Notes: generated by a model from the letters alone, not told the origin. Positions 53,873 to 62,654 are shown, counted from the first letter of the stretch. The stretch is 64,000 nt of DNA from Acaudatibacter sp963835495 (GCA_963835495.1 CAWIFQ010000003.1:1426001-1490000), one strand, 5' to 3'. Numbers and translations are program-made.

Positions 53873-55684
53873 ATGTTCACAGCCCAAGCCCCTCTATTTC
53901 AGGGCGCGTCCGCCCTCGATGGCGCTTCGTTTCGCGACGGCGCTTCGGTCACCGAACAGTCGCTGGACGCTCAGGCCGCCTTGCTGCCGCAGGCGCTCGG
54001 CGTGTTCGCCGTCTGCCTGCCGATCTATGTCTGGGCTGGATCGTTCGCCCGCGACGCGGCCTGGATGTCGGCCAGCTTCGCCATCTTCGCCATCAACTGG
54101 GGCGCGTTCTACTTCGCGGTGCAGCAGCTGCGGCGCCCGGAGATGCAGAACGTCGGCCGGCGCGGCCGCATCCATATCCTCTGCGGCCTGCTTTGGTCGG
54201 TCGCGGTCTGGCAGATGGCGGCGTTCGCCGACCACGCCGGACCGGCGCGTGACACCTTGCTGGTCCTGACCGTCGGCGCGGCGGTGATCTGCCTCTTCTT
54301 CACCACGCCCTACCTGCCCTGCCTGATGCTGGTGGGGCCGGCGGCGATGGCCGGGCCGCTGGCTGGGCTGCTGGCGCGACCGCAGACTTCGAGCCTGGCG
54401 CAGATGGCCTGGGCGGCGTTCGCGCTGGCCTCGATGCTGTCGCTGATCCTGAATCAGAACCTGCGCCGCCAGTACGCTCTGGCGGCCGAGCGCGAACAGC
54501 TGACGCGCGAGCGCAGCGCCTCGCTCAAGGAAGCCGAACGGCTCGCCCGCTCCAAGTCGGCGCTGATCGCCACCCTCTCGCACGAGATCCGCAACGGCCT
54601 CACCGGGGTCGCCCACGTGTTGGCCGCGGCCGCCGGCCAGGGCGGCCGATCGCAGCCGTCACGCGAACAGTCGGCCGCCGCGCTGGCCGCCGCCAACGAC
54701 CTGATCGCGGTGCTGAACGCGACGCTCGATTCGGAGACCGCCGAGTCGGGCACGCTTTCGGTCGGCCGCGCGCCGTTCGATCCTGTGCGGATGGTGCGCG
54801 AACTGGCGGTTCAGCTCCGGCCTCAGGCGTCGGCCAAGGGGCTGGAGCTGAACATCTTCGTCGAGCCGCAGCTGGAGGGCCGTGACGCCGGCCAGGCCAT
54901 GGCCGATCCGGCCCGGGTCAAGCAGGTGCTGTCCAACCTGCTCAGCAACGCCGTGAAGTACACCACCCGCGGCCGGATCGAGGCGCGGATCGAGCGGCGC
55001 GGCGACGACCGCATCGCCATCGCTATCGCCGACACCGGTCCCGGCCTGTCGCCCGAGGAACTGACCGAGGCGTTCGAGCCGTTCCGGCGGGTGGAGCGCA
55101 CCGCGGCGGGCGTGCCGGGCGCGGGCCTGGGCCTTTCGCTGTCCAAGCGCCTGGTCACCCTGATGGGCGCCAGCCTGATTTCCGATTCCGCCGTCGGCGT
55201 CGGCAGTTGCTTCACCCTGGAACTGCCGTTCGACCGGACGGTCCTGGCCGACGTGCGCGAGCGGCCTATCCAGCTGGCGGCGGTGCAAGACGGTGCGTTG
55301 CGGGTGCTGATGGCCGAGGCCGACGGCCTTAACGCCGCCATGCTGCGCACCATCCTCGAGCAGCTCGGCCACCAGGTCGTGCACGCCCAGAACGGCCGCC
55401 GCGCGGTCGACCTCGCGCGTGCGGTCGGCTTCGACCTGATCATTCTCGACGGCCGCATGCCGGAGATGGCGACGCCGGCGGCGATCACCGCCATCCGCGA
55501 GCTCTCGGCGCCGGTGGGCCTGGTTCCGATCATCGCCGTGATCGGCGGCGACGCAGCCGAGGACGCCGGCGCCTGCCAGGCCGCTGGCGCCGACGCGGTG
55601 ATGCGCAAGCCCGTCTCCGTCGCCGGCGTCGCCCGCGCGATCGCCGAGGCCATGGCCTCGCGCAAGAAGGCGGCGGCCGCTTAG
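53873..55684 (+). CDS. hybrid sensor histidine kinase with C-terminal receiver
   Basis: 603 residues. About six membrane segments fill residues 30-190 (no large periplasmic domain). A helical linker leads to the H-box LIATLSHEIRNGLTG with phosphorylated His237. The ATPase domain has NLLSNAVKYTTRGRIEARI (N-box), ADTGPGLSPEELTEAF (G1) and GAGLGLSLSKRLVTLMG (G2). The receiver domain starts VLMAEADGLNAAMLRTILEQ, with Asp526 in LIILDGRMPEM and the invariant Lys in VMRKPVS. A phosphorelay through a separate Hpt is implied, such as that at 48389. Confidence 0.95.
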   Translation: MFTAQAPLFQGASALDGASFRDGASVTEQSLDAQAALLPQALGVFAVCLPIYVWAGSFARDAAWMSASFAIFAINWGAFYFAVQQLRRPEMQNVGRRGRIHILCGLLWSVAVWQMAAFADHAGPARDTLLVLTVGAAVICLFFTTPYLPCLMLVGPAAMAGPLAGLLARPQTSSLAQMAWAAFALASMLSLILNQNLRRQYALAAEREQLTRERSASLKEAERLARSKSALIATLSHEIRNGLTGVAHVLAAAAGQGGRSQPSREQSAAALAAANDLIAVLNATLDSETAESGTLSVGRAPFDPVRMVRELAVQLRPQASAKGLELNIFVEPQLEGRDAGQAMADPARVKQVLSNLLSNAVKYTTRGRIEARIERRGDDRIAIAIADTGPGLSPEELTEAFEPFRRVERTAAGVPGAGLGLSLSKRLVTLMGASLISDSAVGVGSCFTLELPFDRTVLADVRERPIQLAAVQDGALRVLMAEADGLNAAMLRTILEQLGHQVVHAQNGRRAVDLARAVGFDLIILDGRMPEMATPAAITAIRELSAPVGLVPIIAVIGGDAAEDAGACQAAGADAVMRKPVSVAGVARAIAEAMASRKKAAAA

Positions 55685-55696
55685 CGCCAACCTGCC

Positions 55697-55823
55697 CGTC
55701 ACCCCGGCCGCAGCGCAGCGAAGAGCCGGGGCCGGATGCGCCGGCGCTCATACGAATTCCAGCGTGGCGGCGGCCCGTCCGGTCCCGGATCTACGCGGCT
55801 TGCGCCGCTCCGTCCGGGGTGAC
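55697..55823. repeat. 127-bp palindromic MITE-like element overlapping a gene end
   Basis: CGTCACCCCGG on the left and its complement CCGGGGTGACG on the right, both leading into GC-rich imperfect palindromes. Same size and design as 10595-10722; the right arm's GCCGCGTAG and TCCGGGACC match the GIY-YIG unit arms. Its right third encodes the last 10 residues and TAG stop of the minus-strand gene at 55791. Confidence 0.8.
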
Positions 55824-57044
55824 GGTTTGGATGAATGAAACAGTAGTCCCCCGCCGCAGGATCGCGATGAACAGCGCCGCCATCACGAACGGCGCGAGTG
55901 GCAGCTTGGCGTCCGTGGCGAGCATTCTGGAAACCGCCGGCAGCACGAAGGCCGCCAGCAAGGTCGTCTTCTCCCAGCTCAGGAAGCCGCCCCGGGCGCC
56001 TTCACGCAGCACCCAAGCAAGCGGCGCGGCGAGGATGATCAGGTCGTAGTCGAGCAGGAACGGGCTGGCGATCAGCGCCGCGACGATCATCGCTGGTCCC
56101 TCCGCGCCACTGTTGGGCGCACGACGCTGGAGCCAGACGAGGCCGGCCGCCGCCAAGACCGCGACCGCCGCCTGGAGACCGTAAGCGAAGCCCAGGGCGC
56201 CGCCCCACAACCGCACGGCGGCGAAGGCGCTCTGCATCTTCGCGTCGCCCACCAGGCCGTGCTCCAGCGCCCCGCGCGCCAGGCTGGAGTCGGCGAGGAA
56301 CCCGCGCCAGCTCTCGGCGCCGAACAGTCCGTAGGAAGCCGCCGCGAGCGCGATCACCGTCGCGCCGGCGGCGGCGAAGGTCTTCCAGCGGCCGGCGATG
56401 GCCAAGGCGACCGGGATCATGATCCCCAGGTGCGGCTTGTAGGCCAGCGCGCCGAGGCAGACGCCCGCCAGGATCGGCCGCCGCTGCAGCCACAGTGCGC
56501 CGCCGCCAAACAGGGCCGCGCTGAGGAAGCCGTTCTGGCCGTGGCCGATGTTGCTCAGCACCGCCGGGAAGGCGAAGATCGGCATCGCGCCGAACGCCTC
56601 GCCGAGCCAGGCCCGCGCCATCCGCCAATAGAGCGCGCCGGTCCCGGTCAGCCACGCCGCCAGCGAGGCCAAATAGGGCAACGCGGCCAGCGGCAAACAG
56701 ATCAGCAGGAAGATCGGCGGGTAGAAGAACGCCGCATAGCCGGTGTCGCGGCCAAAGATCGCGACTTGCTGGGCGTGGTGGGCGGCCACGTCGTAGGCGC
56801 TGGCAGGTGACCCGGCCAGGGCGAACTTCGAAGCGGTCCAGAAGCTGGTGAAGTCGGTTCCCAACGGCCGGCCGGCGAGATCGAGGCCGCCGCGCGCGGT
56901 TGCGACCCAGGCCGCGGCAATCACCACGGTGACGCCCAGCAACAGCCAGCCCCAGGCGCGGGCCCGTTTCGCGGTCAGCCAGTCGGCGCGGCTGAGGGCG
57001 CCAAAGCGCAGCGGCGGCGCGCGGTCGGGCGCGGCGAGGGTCAT
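55791..57044 (-). CDS. GT87-like (DUF2029) polytopic membrane glycosyltransferase
   Basis: 417 residues. A charged N-terminal 30 is followed by about 9-10 hydrophobic segments (GWLLLGVTVVIAAAWVATAR, FYPPIFLLICLPLAALPYLA, PMIVAALIASPFLLDYDLIIL). The first luminal loop has GTDFTSFWTASKFALAGSPA, typical of GT87/PIMT-like mannosyltransferases that use polyprenyl sugars. Sugar and acceptor are unknown. The final residues, VTPDGAAQAA and the stop, are encoded in a repeat element, so the original C terminus was probably replaced. Confidence 0.78.
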   Translation of the reverse strand: MTLAAPDRAPPLRFGALSRADWLTAKRARAWGWLLLGVTVVIAAAWVATARGGLDLAGRPLGTDFTSFWTASKFALAGSPASAYDVAAHHAQQVAIFGRDTGYAAFFYPPIFLLICLPLAALPYLASLAAWLTGTGALYWRMARAWLGEAFGAMPIFAFPAVLSNIGHGQNGFLSAALFGGGALWLQRRPILAGVCLGALAYKPHLGIMIPVALAIAGRWKTFAAAGATVIALAAASYGLFGAESWRGFLADSSLARGALEHGLVGDAKMQSAFAAVRLWGGALGFAYGLQAAVAVLAAAGLVWLQRRAPNSGAEGPAMIVAALIASPFLLDYDLIILAAPLAWVLREGARGGFLSWEKTTLLAAFVLPAVSRMLATDAKLPLAPFVMAALFIAILRRGTTVSFIQTVTPDGAAQAA

Positions 57045-57139
57045 GAGGTGCGGGTTCCGGCGCCTGAGTCGGCGACGAGGCTAGCGGCCAACTGCTTAAT
57101 CCGCGAAGAATGGGGCGAGAGAGACGCAAGGAGACGCGC

Positions 57140-58330
57140 GTGCTGGAAGGACTGAAGATCGTCGAGTTCGCCACCTATGTGGCAGCGCCTAGCGCCGCGG
57201 CGGTGATGAGTGACTGGGGCGCCGACGTGATCAAGGTCGAGAGCGGCCGCGGCGATCCCACCCGCCGCACTTTCGCCAGCCTGCCGCACCTCGAAGGCAA
57301 CCCGGTGTTCGAGTTGGAGAACCACGGCAAGCGCGGCATCGTGCTCGATATCGCCAAGCCAGAGGGGCGCGAGGCGCTGCTGCGCATCCTGAAGGACGCC
57401 GACGTCTTCCTCACCAACGTGCGGCCGGCCGCGCTGAAGCGTGCGAAGCTCGACTACGACAGCCTGCACGAGGCCCTCCCCAAGCTGATCTACGTCAGCG
57501 TCACCGGCTACGGCCTGGAAGGCGAAGGCGCCGATCTGCCGGCGTTCGACCAGGCCGCCTATTGGTCGCGCGGCGGCGTCGCGGGCTCGCTGACGCCGAA
57601 GGGGCACGAGCCGCCGCTGTGCCGGCCGGCGATGGGCGATACCGCCTGCGCGCTGGCCACCATCTCCGCGACCCTGGCGGCGGTGATCGAGCGGCAAGGC
57701 ACCGGACGCGGACGACTGGTCGAGACCTCGCTGATCCGCACCGGCGTCTATTCGATCGGCTGGGACATGGCGATCCAGCTGAAGTGGGGCCGGCTCGGCT
57801 CGCAACGCACCCGCAAGGAGGTGTTCGACCCGATCCAGAACTACTTCAAGACCAAGGACGAACGCTGGGTCGGCATCTTCCCCCGCGATGGCCGCGACGA
57901 CTTCGCCCATTTGCTGAAGGTGCTGGACGTCGAGCATCTGGCCGCCGACGAGCGCTTCGCCAGGCACGGCGCGCGCACCAAGAACGTCGCGGCGATGGTC
58001 GAAGCGCTGGACGAGGGCTTCGCGCGGCTGACGCTGGAGGAGGTCGGACCGCGGTTAACGGCGGCGGACATGGTGTGGGGCCCGCTGAACTATCCGCGAG
58101 ACACGGCCGCCGATCCGCTGGCCGAGGCCGCCGGCTGTTTCGTCGACGTCGTCGACGCCGATGGCGTCGCCTTCCGCCAGCCCGCCTCCCCCGCCCGCTT
58201 TCCCGGCGCCGACGATGGCCCCAAACGTCCCGCGCCGAAGCTCGGCCAGCACACGCGCGAAGTGCTGGCCCAGGCCGGCTACGCGGCGGACGAGATCGAG
58301 CGCCTGGTGGCGCAAGGGGCCGCGACCTAG
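57140..58330 (+). CDS. CaiB/BaiF family CoA-transferase
   Basis: 396 residues from GTG 57140, with AAGGAG 6-7 bases upstream; ATG 57110 gives an atypical extra segment. Class III CoA-transferase features: EGLKIVEFATYVAAPSAAAV, the Rossmann-like DWGADVIKVESGRGDPTRR, VFLTNVRPAALKRAKLDYDS, and the catalytic Asp in CRPAMGDTACALATISAT. They move CoA between carboxylic acids in degradation pathways. The C-terminal lobe is complete. Donor and acceptor cannot be told from sequence. Confidence 0.91.
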   Translation: MLEGLKIVEFATYVAAPSAAAVMSDWGADVIKVESGRGDPTRRTFASLPHLEGNPVFELENHGKRGIVLDIAKPEGREALLRILKDADVFLTNVRPAALKRAKLDYDSLHEALPKLIYVSVTGYGLEGEGADLPAFDQAAYWSRGGVAGSLTPKGHEPPLCRPAMGDTACALATISATLAAVIERQGTGRGRLVETSLIRTGVYSIGWDMAIQLKWGRLGSQRTRKEVFDPIQNYFKTKDERWVGIFPRDGRDDFAHLLKVLDVEHLAADERFARHGARTKNVAAMVEALDEGFARLTLEEVGPRLTAADMVWGPLNYPRDTAADPLAEAAGCFVDVVDADGVAFRQPASPARFPGADDGPKRPAPKLGQHTREVLAQAGYAADEIERLVAQGAAT

Positions 58331-59163
58331 CTCTGCCGGGTCTTGCCCGAAGCGAGTGAGAGCGCGCGCAGCATCTCGGTGGAGAACATGCTGTTGGCGG
58401 TCTGGACGCTCAGGCCCACGTCATCGACCGGTTCGGGGCCGCGCAGGATCAGGTCGACCATTTCCTGCTGCTGCTGCAGCCGCTCCTGCCGCCGCGCCGA
58501 CGCGTACTGGATGAAGCCCTGGTCGGCGTTGGTGTTGGCGGGCGGCGCCACTTGCGCCGGGCCGCCGCCCGGACCGGCGGTCAGATTGGCGTAGACCTCG
58601 GTGACGGTCGCGGCCCGGCCGGAGCGGTAGAAGATGCCGCGGTTGGAGGCGGCCGCGTCGGGAAACAGCGCCGGCGCGCTCGCGGTCGGCGATATGCGCA
58701 CGGCGTCGATCAGCTTGGCCGAGCCCTGCGGGCCCAGGACGTGCGCGACATAGAGTTCGCCGGCGGTCGGCTCGCGCCCTACCCGGCCGCGCAGGTAGGC
58801 GGCGTGATCGGCCGCCAGTTCGCCGGCCATCAGCGCCGACGCGTGCGGATCGAAGCGCAGATCCATCACCATGGCCCGCGCCTCGGAACCGTTGACATAG
58901 TAGTGGCCGCTCGGCCCCTGCTGGATCAGGTCGGCGTAGCGGGCGTAGCCGTACTTGGCGCCGTGCTGCTTGAGCGTCGCCAGCCAGGTCTGGTCGAGGA
59001 ACTGAAACAGGCCGGTCGCCGAGGAGGTCTTGGCCTTGGCGTTGGGGTTGTAGCCGCTCTCCCGCTTGGCGGCGCCCATCAGATAGCCGAAGTCGACCCC
59101 GGTCGCGCTGGAGGCGCGCTGGATCGCCGCCTCGACAACTCCGCGGATCGATTGAACCGACAT
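58327..59163 (-). CDS. lytic transglycosylase (SLT-like) with Gln-rich tail
   Basis: 278 residues from MSVQSIRGVVEAAIQRASSA. The catalytic Glu is in YLMGAAKRESGYNPNAKAKT, followed by SSATGLFQFLDQTWLATLKQ, the SLT signature that cuts peptidoglycan. A YVAHVLGPQGSAKLIDAVRI stretch and a Pro/Gln-rich C terminus follow. No signal peptide is evident, as in flagellar or phage-type transglycosylases. The CtrA-type box 26-40 bases upstream suggests cell-cycle control. Overlaps the CoA-transferase end by 4 bases, convergent. Confidence 0.85.
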   Translation of the reverse strand: MSVQSIRGVVEAAIQRASSATGVDFGYLMGAAKRESGYNPNAKAKTSSATGLFQFLDQTWLATLKQHGAKYGYARYADLIQQGPSGHYYVNGSEARAMVMDLRFDPHASALMAGELAADHAAYLRGRVGREPTAGELYVAHVLGPQGSAKLIDAVRISPTASAPALFPDAAASNRGIFYRSGRAATVTEVYANLTAGPGGGPAQVAPPANTNADQGFIQYASARRQERLQQQQEMVDLILRGPEPVDDVGLSVQTANSMFSTEMLRALSLASGKTRQS

Positions 59164-59188
59164 GCGGCCAGTTGGATGAGATTCGTGG

Positions 59189-59203
59189 TTAACCGTGTCT
59201 TAA
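59189..59203 (-). promoter_or_regulatory. CtrA-type binding site (TTAA-N7-TTAA)
   Basis: On the minus strand TTAA-GACACGG-TTAAC, an exact match to the CtrA consensus of spacing 7. Its edge lies 26 bases upstream of the lytic transglycosylase start, in the usual position for a CtrA-activated promoter in Caulobacterales. Function inferred from position and consensus. Confidence 0.6.
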
Positions 59204-59304
59204 CGCGCCCGCGAGCGCCCAGAGCTTTGCCGGCGTGAATGCGGAACCTTGGCTGTGCAAATCGGGAAGAGTTCCCGTAGCGGAAGCGTCGCCGTGACCT
59301 TATA

Positions 59305-59333
59305 TTGACCTTGCGTAAACTTGGGGAAACATA
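59305..59333 (+). promoter_or_regulatory. candidate promoter of the TonB-like gene
   Basis: TTGACC (59305-59310), a 17-bp spacer and AACATA (59328-59333), 20 bases upstream of ATG 59354. The -35 is good, the -10 weak. Only a pattern match. Confidence 0.35.
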
Positions 59334-59353
59334 ACCCCACCGAGGACAACGCC

Positions 59354-60079
59354 ATGGTCATCAATCCCACCCTGCAGCCGGCTCTGGTCCGCGCCATCGA
59401 CGGCGTCTCCCCCGACGGACAAAAGCGCGCTCGCATCGCCACGGCCGCTATCGCCGCTTCCATCGCCGCGCACGTGATCGTCGGGCTCTATATCTACGAG
59501 GCGAAGTATGCGCCCACCGCGCCCCCGGCGACCGAAACCCAGCCGCCGATCGTCACGGTGATGCCCAAGCTCCCGCCGCCGGCCAAACCGGTCAAGCCGC
59601 TGACGCCGCCGCCGCCGCATGTGCTTGCCCCGCGCCGTCCGGTGCTGCAGGCGCCGTCCATGGTCAGGACCCTGCCCCTGACGCCGCCGCCGCGGACGCT
59701 CACCCTGGCCGATCCGACGCCGCCGACCATCGCGCCGCCGCCCGTCCCGACGATCACCGCTCCGCCGTCGCCGCCGGTCCCCAGCGTCATTACGTCGCCC
59801 CACTGGCTGGCGATGCCGGGCGCGAGCGAGTTCTCGAAATACTATCCCTCGTCGGCGCTAGACCAGAACCTCGGCGGATCGGTCACCCTCGCGTGCGTGG
59901 TCACCGCGACCGGCCAAGTACGCGACTGCGGGGTGCTGGCGGAGACGCCGCAGGGCGTCGGCTTCGGCAATGCGGCCAAGAAGCTCGCGCCGTTCTTCCG
60001 CATGAGTTCGCAAACCAAGGACGGCGCGCCGGTGGACGGCGCCAGCGTCCATATCCCGATCCGCTTCAGCCTTGGCTAG
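59354..60079 (+). CDS. TonB family energy-transducing protein
   Basis: 241 residues from ATG 59354. A single N-terminal membrane anchor (IATAAIAASIAAHVIVGLYI), then a Pro-rich periplasmic spacer of about 100 residues (LPPPAKPVKPLTPPPP and similar). The C-terminal domain contains the TonB_C pattern: YYPSSALDQNLGGSVTLACV, GQVRDCGVLAETPQGVGFGN, ending HIPIRFSLG. It would transduce proton-motive energy from an ExbBD complex to an outer-membrane receptor, or act as a TonB-like assembly factor. No exbB or exbD adjacent. The TAG stop is formed by a repeat element. Confidence 0.85.
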   Translation: MVINPTLQPALVRAIDGVSPDGQKRARIATAAIAASIAAHVIVGLYIYEAKYAPTAPPATETQPPIVTVMPKLPPPAKPVKPLTPPPPHVLAPRRPVLQAPSMVRTLPLTPPPRTLTLADPTPPTIAPPPVPTITAPPSPPVPSVITSPHWLAMPGASEFSKYYPSSALDQNLGGSVTLACVVTATGQVRDCGVLAETPQGVGFGNAAKKLAPFFRMSSQTKDGAPVDGASVHIPIRFSLG

Positions 60080-60152
60080 TGTGCTGGATTTGAAGTTCGT
60101 CTGCTCTCTGGATCGGCTGCGAGTGAACTTCAAATCCAACAAAGCACACTAG
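60076..60152. repeat. CTAG-bounded palindrome E1
   Basis: CTAGTGTGCT followed by GGATTTGAAGTTC, a loop, and GAACTTCAAATCC then AGCACACTAG; a 5-base bulge on one side. The first CTAG contains the TAG stop of the TonB gene. A 13-base spacer separates it from E2, with which it shares CTAGTGT ends and GAAGTTCG near the apex. Confidence 0.85.
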
Positions 60153-60165
60153 ATACTTATACTTG

Positions 60166-60241
60166 CTAGTGTCCTGATCGATTCCGAAGTTCGACGAAGC
60201 CCGCCATCAGGCGCATGCGAACTTCGGAATCGGGACACTAG
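60166..60241. repeat. CTAG-bounded palindrome E2
   Basis: CTAGTGTCC, a 4-base bulge, CGATTCCGAAGTTCG, a loop, and CGAACTTCGGAATCG then GGACACTAG. The right end contains the stop codon of the minus-strand oxidase gene. E1 and E2 together fill the 158 bases between the convergent genes. Confidence 0.85.
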
Positions 60242-61254
60242 AAGCGGCCAGGATCGAAGAGTTCGGCGATCGGGCTCTTCGGCCGCCCCTCGACGGCCCC
60301 AAGCACGACCTCGGCGATCATCGGGGCGAGCAGCCATCCGTTGCGGCGCGCGCCCACCGCGAGGATCACGCCAGCCGCCCTAGCCTCGCCAATCATTGGC
60401 AGCCCGTCGGGCGTCGCAGCGCGCACGCCAGCCGCGGCGGTCCAGTTTAGGCGAGCGAGACCGCCGGCCAGGGCGCTGGCCCGGGTCATCAACGTATCGA
60501 CGACCGCCGGCTCCACATCCGTATCGGCGCGCCCGACTTCCATGGTCGCGCCGAGGAAGGTCCCCTCGGCGGTGCGGCACACGTAGACGCCCGGCCTGCG
60601 CACCACCGGGATGCCGGAAAAGGCGTTGGCGGCCCGCAAGATGTGCCCCTTGATCGGCGCCAGCGCCGACAGTTCCGGCGCGATGGCGGCAAGATCCTGG
60701 CCCGCGCCGGTGGCGATGACGAGTGCGTCGGCCGCGATGGGCGACCCACCCTCGATCTGAACCTCGCCCTCGGCGAAGCCGACCGCGCGACCGGCGACGA
60801 ACGTCGCGCCCCGCCACTCCGCCGCCTGGCGCAGGGCCTGCAGCGCGGCTGTCGGGTCGAGTTGTCGGTCCTCATCGCAGAACGCGGCCCAAACGTCCTG
60901 GCCTAGATCGCGCAGCTCGGCGTCGGCGCCCAGCGTGGCGAGATCCGAAGCCCAGACCTCCGCCTCGGTCCTGGTTCCGACCGCCATGGCGCCGTCCCAG
61001 GCGACGCGCAGGCCGATCTCCCGCGCCAGCGCCGGCCAAAGGCCGAGCGCCTCGCGCAGCAAAGGGTAGCTACCCCCGTCGAACAACGCTTCGAACGCGG
61101 GCGCCAGCATGCCGGCGGCGATGCGCGAGGCATTGGCGCCTTCCAGGTCGGGATCGATCACCGTCACCGCGTGACCGGCGCGCGCCAGCACATAGGCGAC
61201 AGTGCGTCCGATCGCGCCGGCGCCGGCGACGACAATGGTGTGCGAGACGGTCAT
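60238..61254 (-). CDS. FAD-dependent glycine/amino acid oxidase-like (ThiO-type) protein
   Basis: 338 residues from MTVSHTIVVAGAGAIGRTVA, giving the dinucleotide motif GxGxxG and VTVIDPD. The DAO fold continues with NASRIAAGMLAPAFEAL, ADALVIATGAGQDLAAIAPE and the GHILRAANAFSGIPVVRRPG block, ending LAVGARRNGWLLAPMIAEVV. ThiO makes the glycine imine for thiamine biosynthesis, but no thi genes are near, so another amine oxidase role is possible. Its stop is in palindrome E2. Confidence 0.85.
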   Translation of the reverse strand: MTVSHTIVVAGAGAIGRTVAYVLARAGHAVTVIDPDLEGANASRIAAGMLAPAFEALFDGGSYPLLREALGLWPALAREIGLRVAWDGAMAVGTRTEAEVWASDLATLGADAELRDLGQDVWAAFCDEDRQLDPTAALQALRQAAEWRGATFVAGRAVGFAEGEVQIEGGSPIAADALVIATGAGQDLAAIAPELSALAPIKGHILRAANAFSGIPVVRRPGVYVCRTAEGTFLGATMEVGRADTDVEPAVVDTLMTRASALAGGLARLNWTAAAGVRAATPDGLPMIGEARAAGVILAVGARRNGWLLAPMIAEVVLGAVEGRPKSPIAELFDPGRF

Positions 61255-61367
61255 TCCTGCGCCTTCCACCCGCTCCGCCGCGGTTGGTCAAGGTGGGACG
61301 CGCGTTGGATCACCAGGGCGATCCTGCCCTGCGAGGGGGGCGTCAGCGCGCGGCAGCCCGGCGCGGC

Positions 61368-62654
61368 TCAGGTCAGCTTGTAGCGGATCGGCAGGTGCTT
61401 CGGGCCGCCGACGAAGCTGCCCACCGACAGTTTCGGCTCGCCAGCCAGCTCCAGCGACTGCAGGCGCGGCAGCAACTCCTCCCAGAGGATCCGCATCTCC
61501 ATCTTGGCCAGGTGCTGGCCCAGGCACAGGTGCGCGCCGTAGCCGAACGCGAGATGGCGATTGGGGCTGCGGTCGATGTGGAACGCGTTCGGATCGTCGA
61601 ACACCTCCTCGTCGCGGTTGCCGGACGGATAGGCGAGCCAGAGCCAGTCGCCGGTCTTGATGGTCCGGCCGCGCAGCTCGTAGTCGGCGGTCGCGGAGCG
61701 CATGAAGTGCTTCACCGGCGTGGTCCAGCGGATCGACTCGTCGACCAGACCCGGGATCAGCGACGGATCGGCCTTCAGCTTAGCGAATTCGCCGGGCGCC
61801 TGGCACAGGCCCCAGATCGCGCCGGCGGTGGAGGACGAGGTGGTGTCGTGGCCGGCGGTGGCGACGATCACGTAGTAGCTCATCGCCTCGAAGTCGCTGA
61901 TCGGGGCGCCGTCGATCTGGCTGTTGGCGATCACGCTGGCCAGATCGCTCTTCGGCGAGGCTTTGCGATCGTCGGTGATCTTTTTGAAATACATGAAGAA
62001 GTCGGCGATGATCGCCTGCAGGTCGGCCATCGCATCGGGGTTGTCGCCCTGAGCCGCGCCGGAGCGATTGAGTTCGGGGTCGGCCGCGCCGAACAGCTCC
62101 TGCGTCAGGCGCAGCATGCGCGGCTCGTCCTCGGGCGGCACGCCCAGCACCTCCATGATCACCCGCAGCGGATAGGTGAGCGCAATATCGCGGGCGAAGT
62201 CGCACTCGCCGCCCATCTGCGCCATGCGATCGACGTGCTCGCGGGCGATCTTGCGGATGCGCTCTTCGAGCGGCCGGATGTTCTGCGGCAGGAACCAGGA
62301 CTGGGTGAGCAGGCGGTACTTCGGATGGTCCGGCGCATCCATCTGCACGAGGGTGCGCACCAGATGCGGGCTGCCGCCGGTCATCTGACGGACGCGCGCA
62401 TCACCCTCGATCGTGGTGAATGTCGTCGACTGGTCGCCTGAGCGGAACAGCTCGTTCTGGCGCGAGATCTCCAGGATGTCGGCGTGTTTGGTGACAACCC
62501 AGAATGGGAAGTTGCCCGCGAGCTCGGCCTTGCCGAGCGGGTTGTGCGCCCGCAGCCAGGCGAACGCGTCGCGGGCCGTGACGCCATCGGCGTAGGCGTT
62601 GGGGTCGATCACCGCCCGCGCGGTGGATTCCGGAATCGTCGCACTGACAGGCAT
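61368..62654 (-). CDS. cytochrome P450
   Basis: 428 residues. The I-helix oxygen-activation motif is VIVATAGHDTTSSSTAGAIW (AGHDTT), the K-helix ExxR is within DESIRWTTPVKHFMRSAT, and the haem Cys lies in LAFGYGAHLCLGQHLAKMEM. Domain order and length are those of soluble bacterial P450s, needing ferredoxin and reductase supplied elsewhere. Caulobacterales encode many such P450s for terpenes or steroids. Substrate unknown. Start ATG 62654, MPVSATIPES. Confidence 0.95.
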   Translation of the reverse strand: MPVSATIPESTARAVIDPNAYADGVTARDAFAWLRAHNPLGKAELAGNFPFWVVTKHADILEISRQNELFRSGDQSTTFTTIEGDARVRQMTGGSPHLVRTLVQMDAPDHPKYRLLTQSWFLPQNIRPLEERIRKIAREHVDRMAQMGGECDFARDIALTYPLRVIMEVLGVPPEDEPRMLRLTQELFGAADPELNRSGAAQGDNPDAMADLQAIIADFFMYFKKITDDRKASPKSDLASVIANSQIDGAPISDFEAMSYYVIVATAGHDTTSSSTAGAIWGLCQAPGEFAKLKADPSLIPGLVDESIRWTTPVKHFMRSATADYELRGRTIKTGDWLWLAYPSGNRDEEVFDDPNAFHIDRSPNRHLAFGYGAHLCLGQHLAKMEMRILWEELLPRLQSLELAGEPKLSVGSFVGGPKHLPIRYKLT

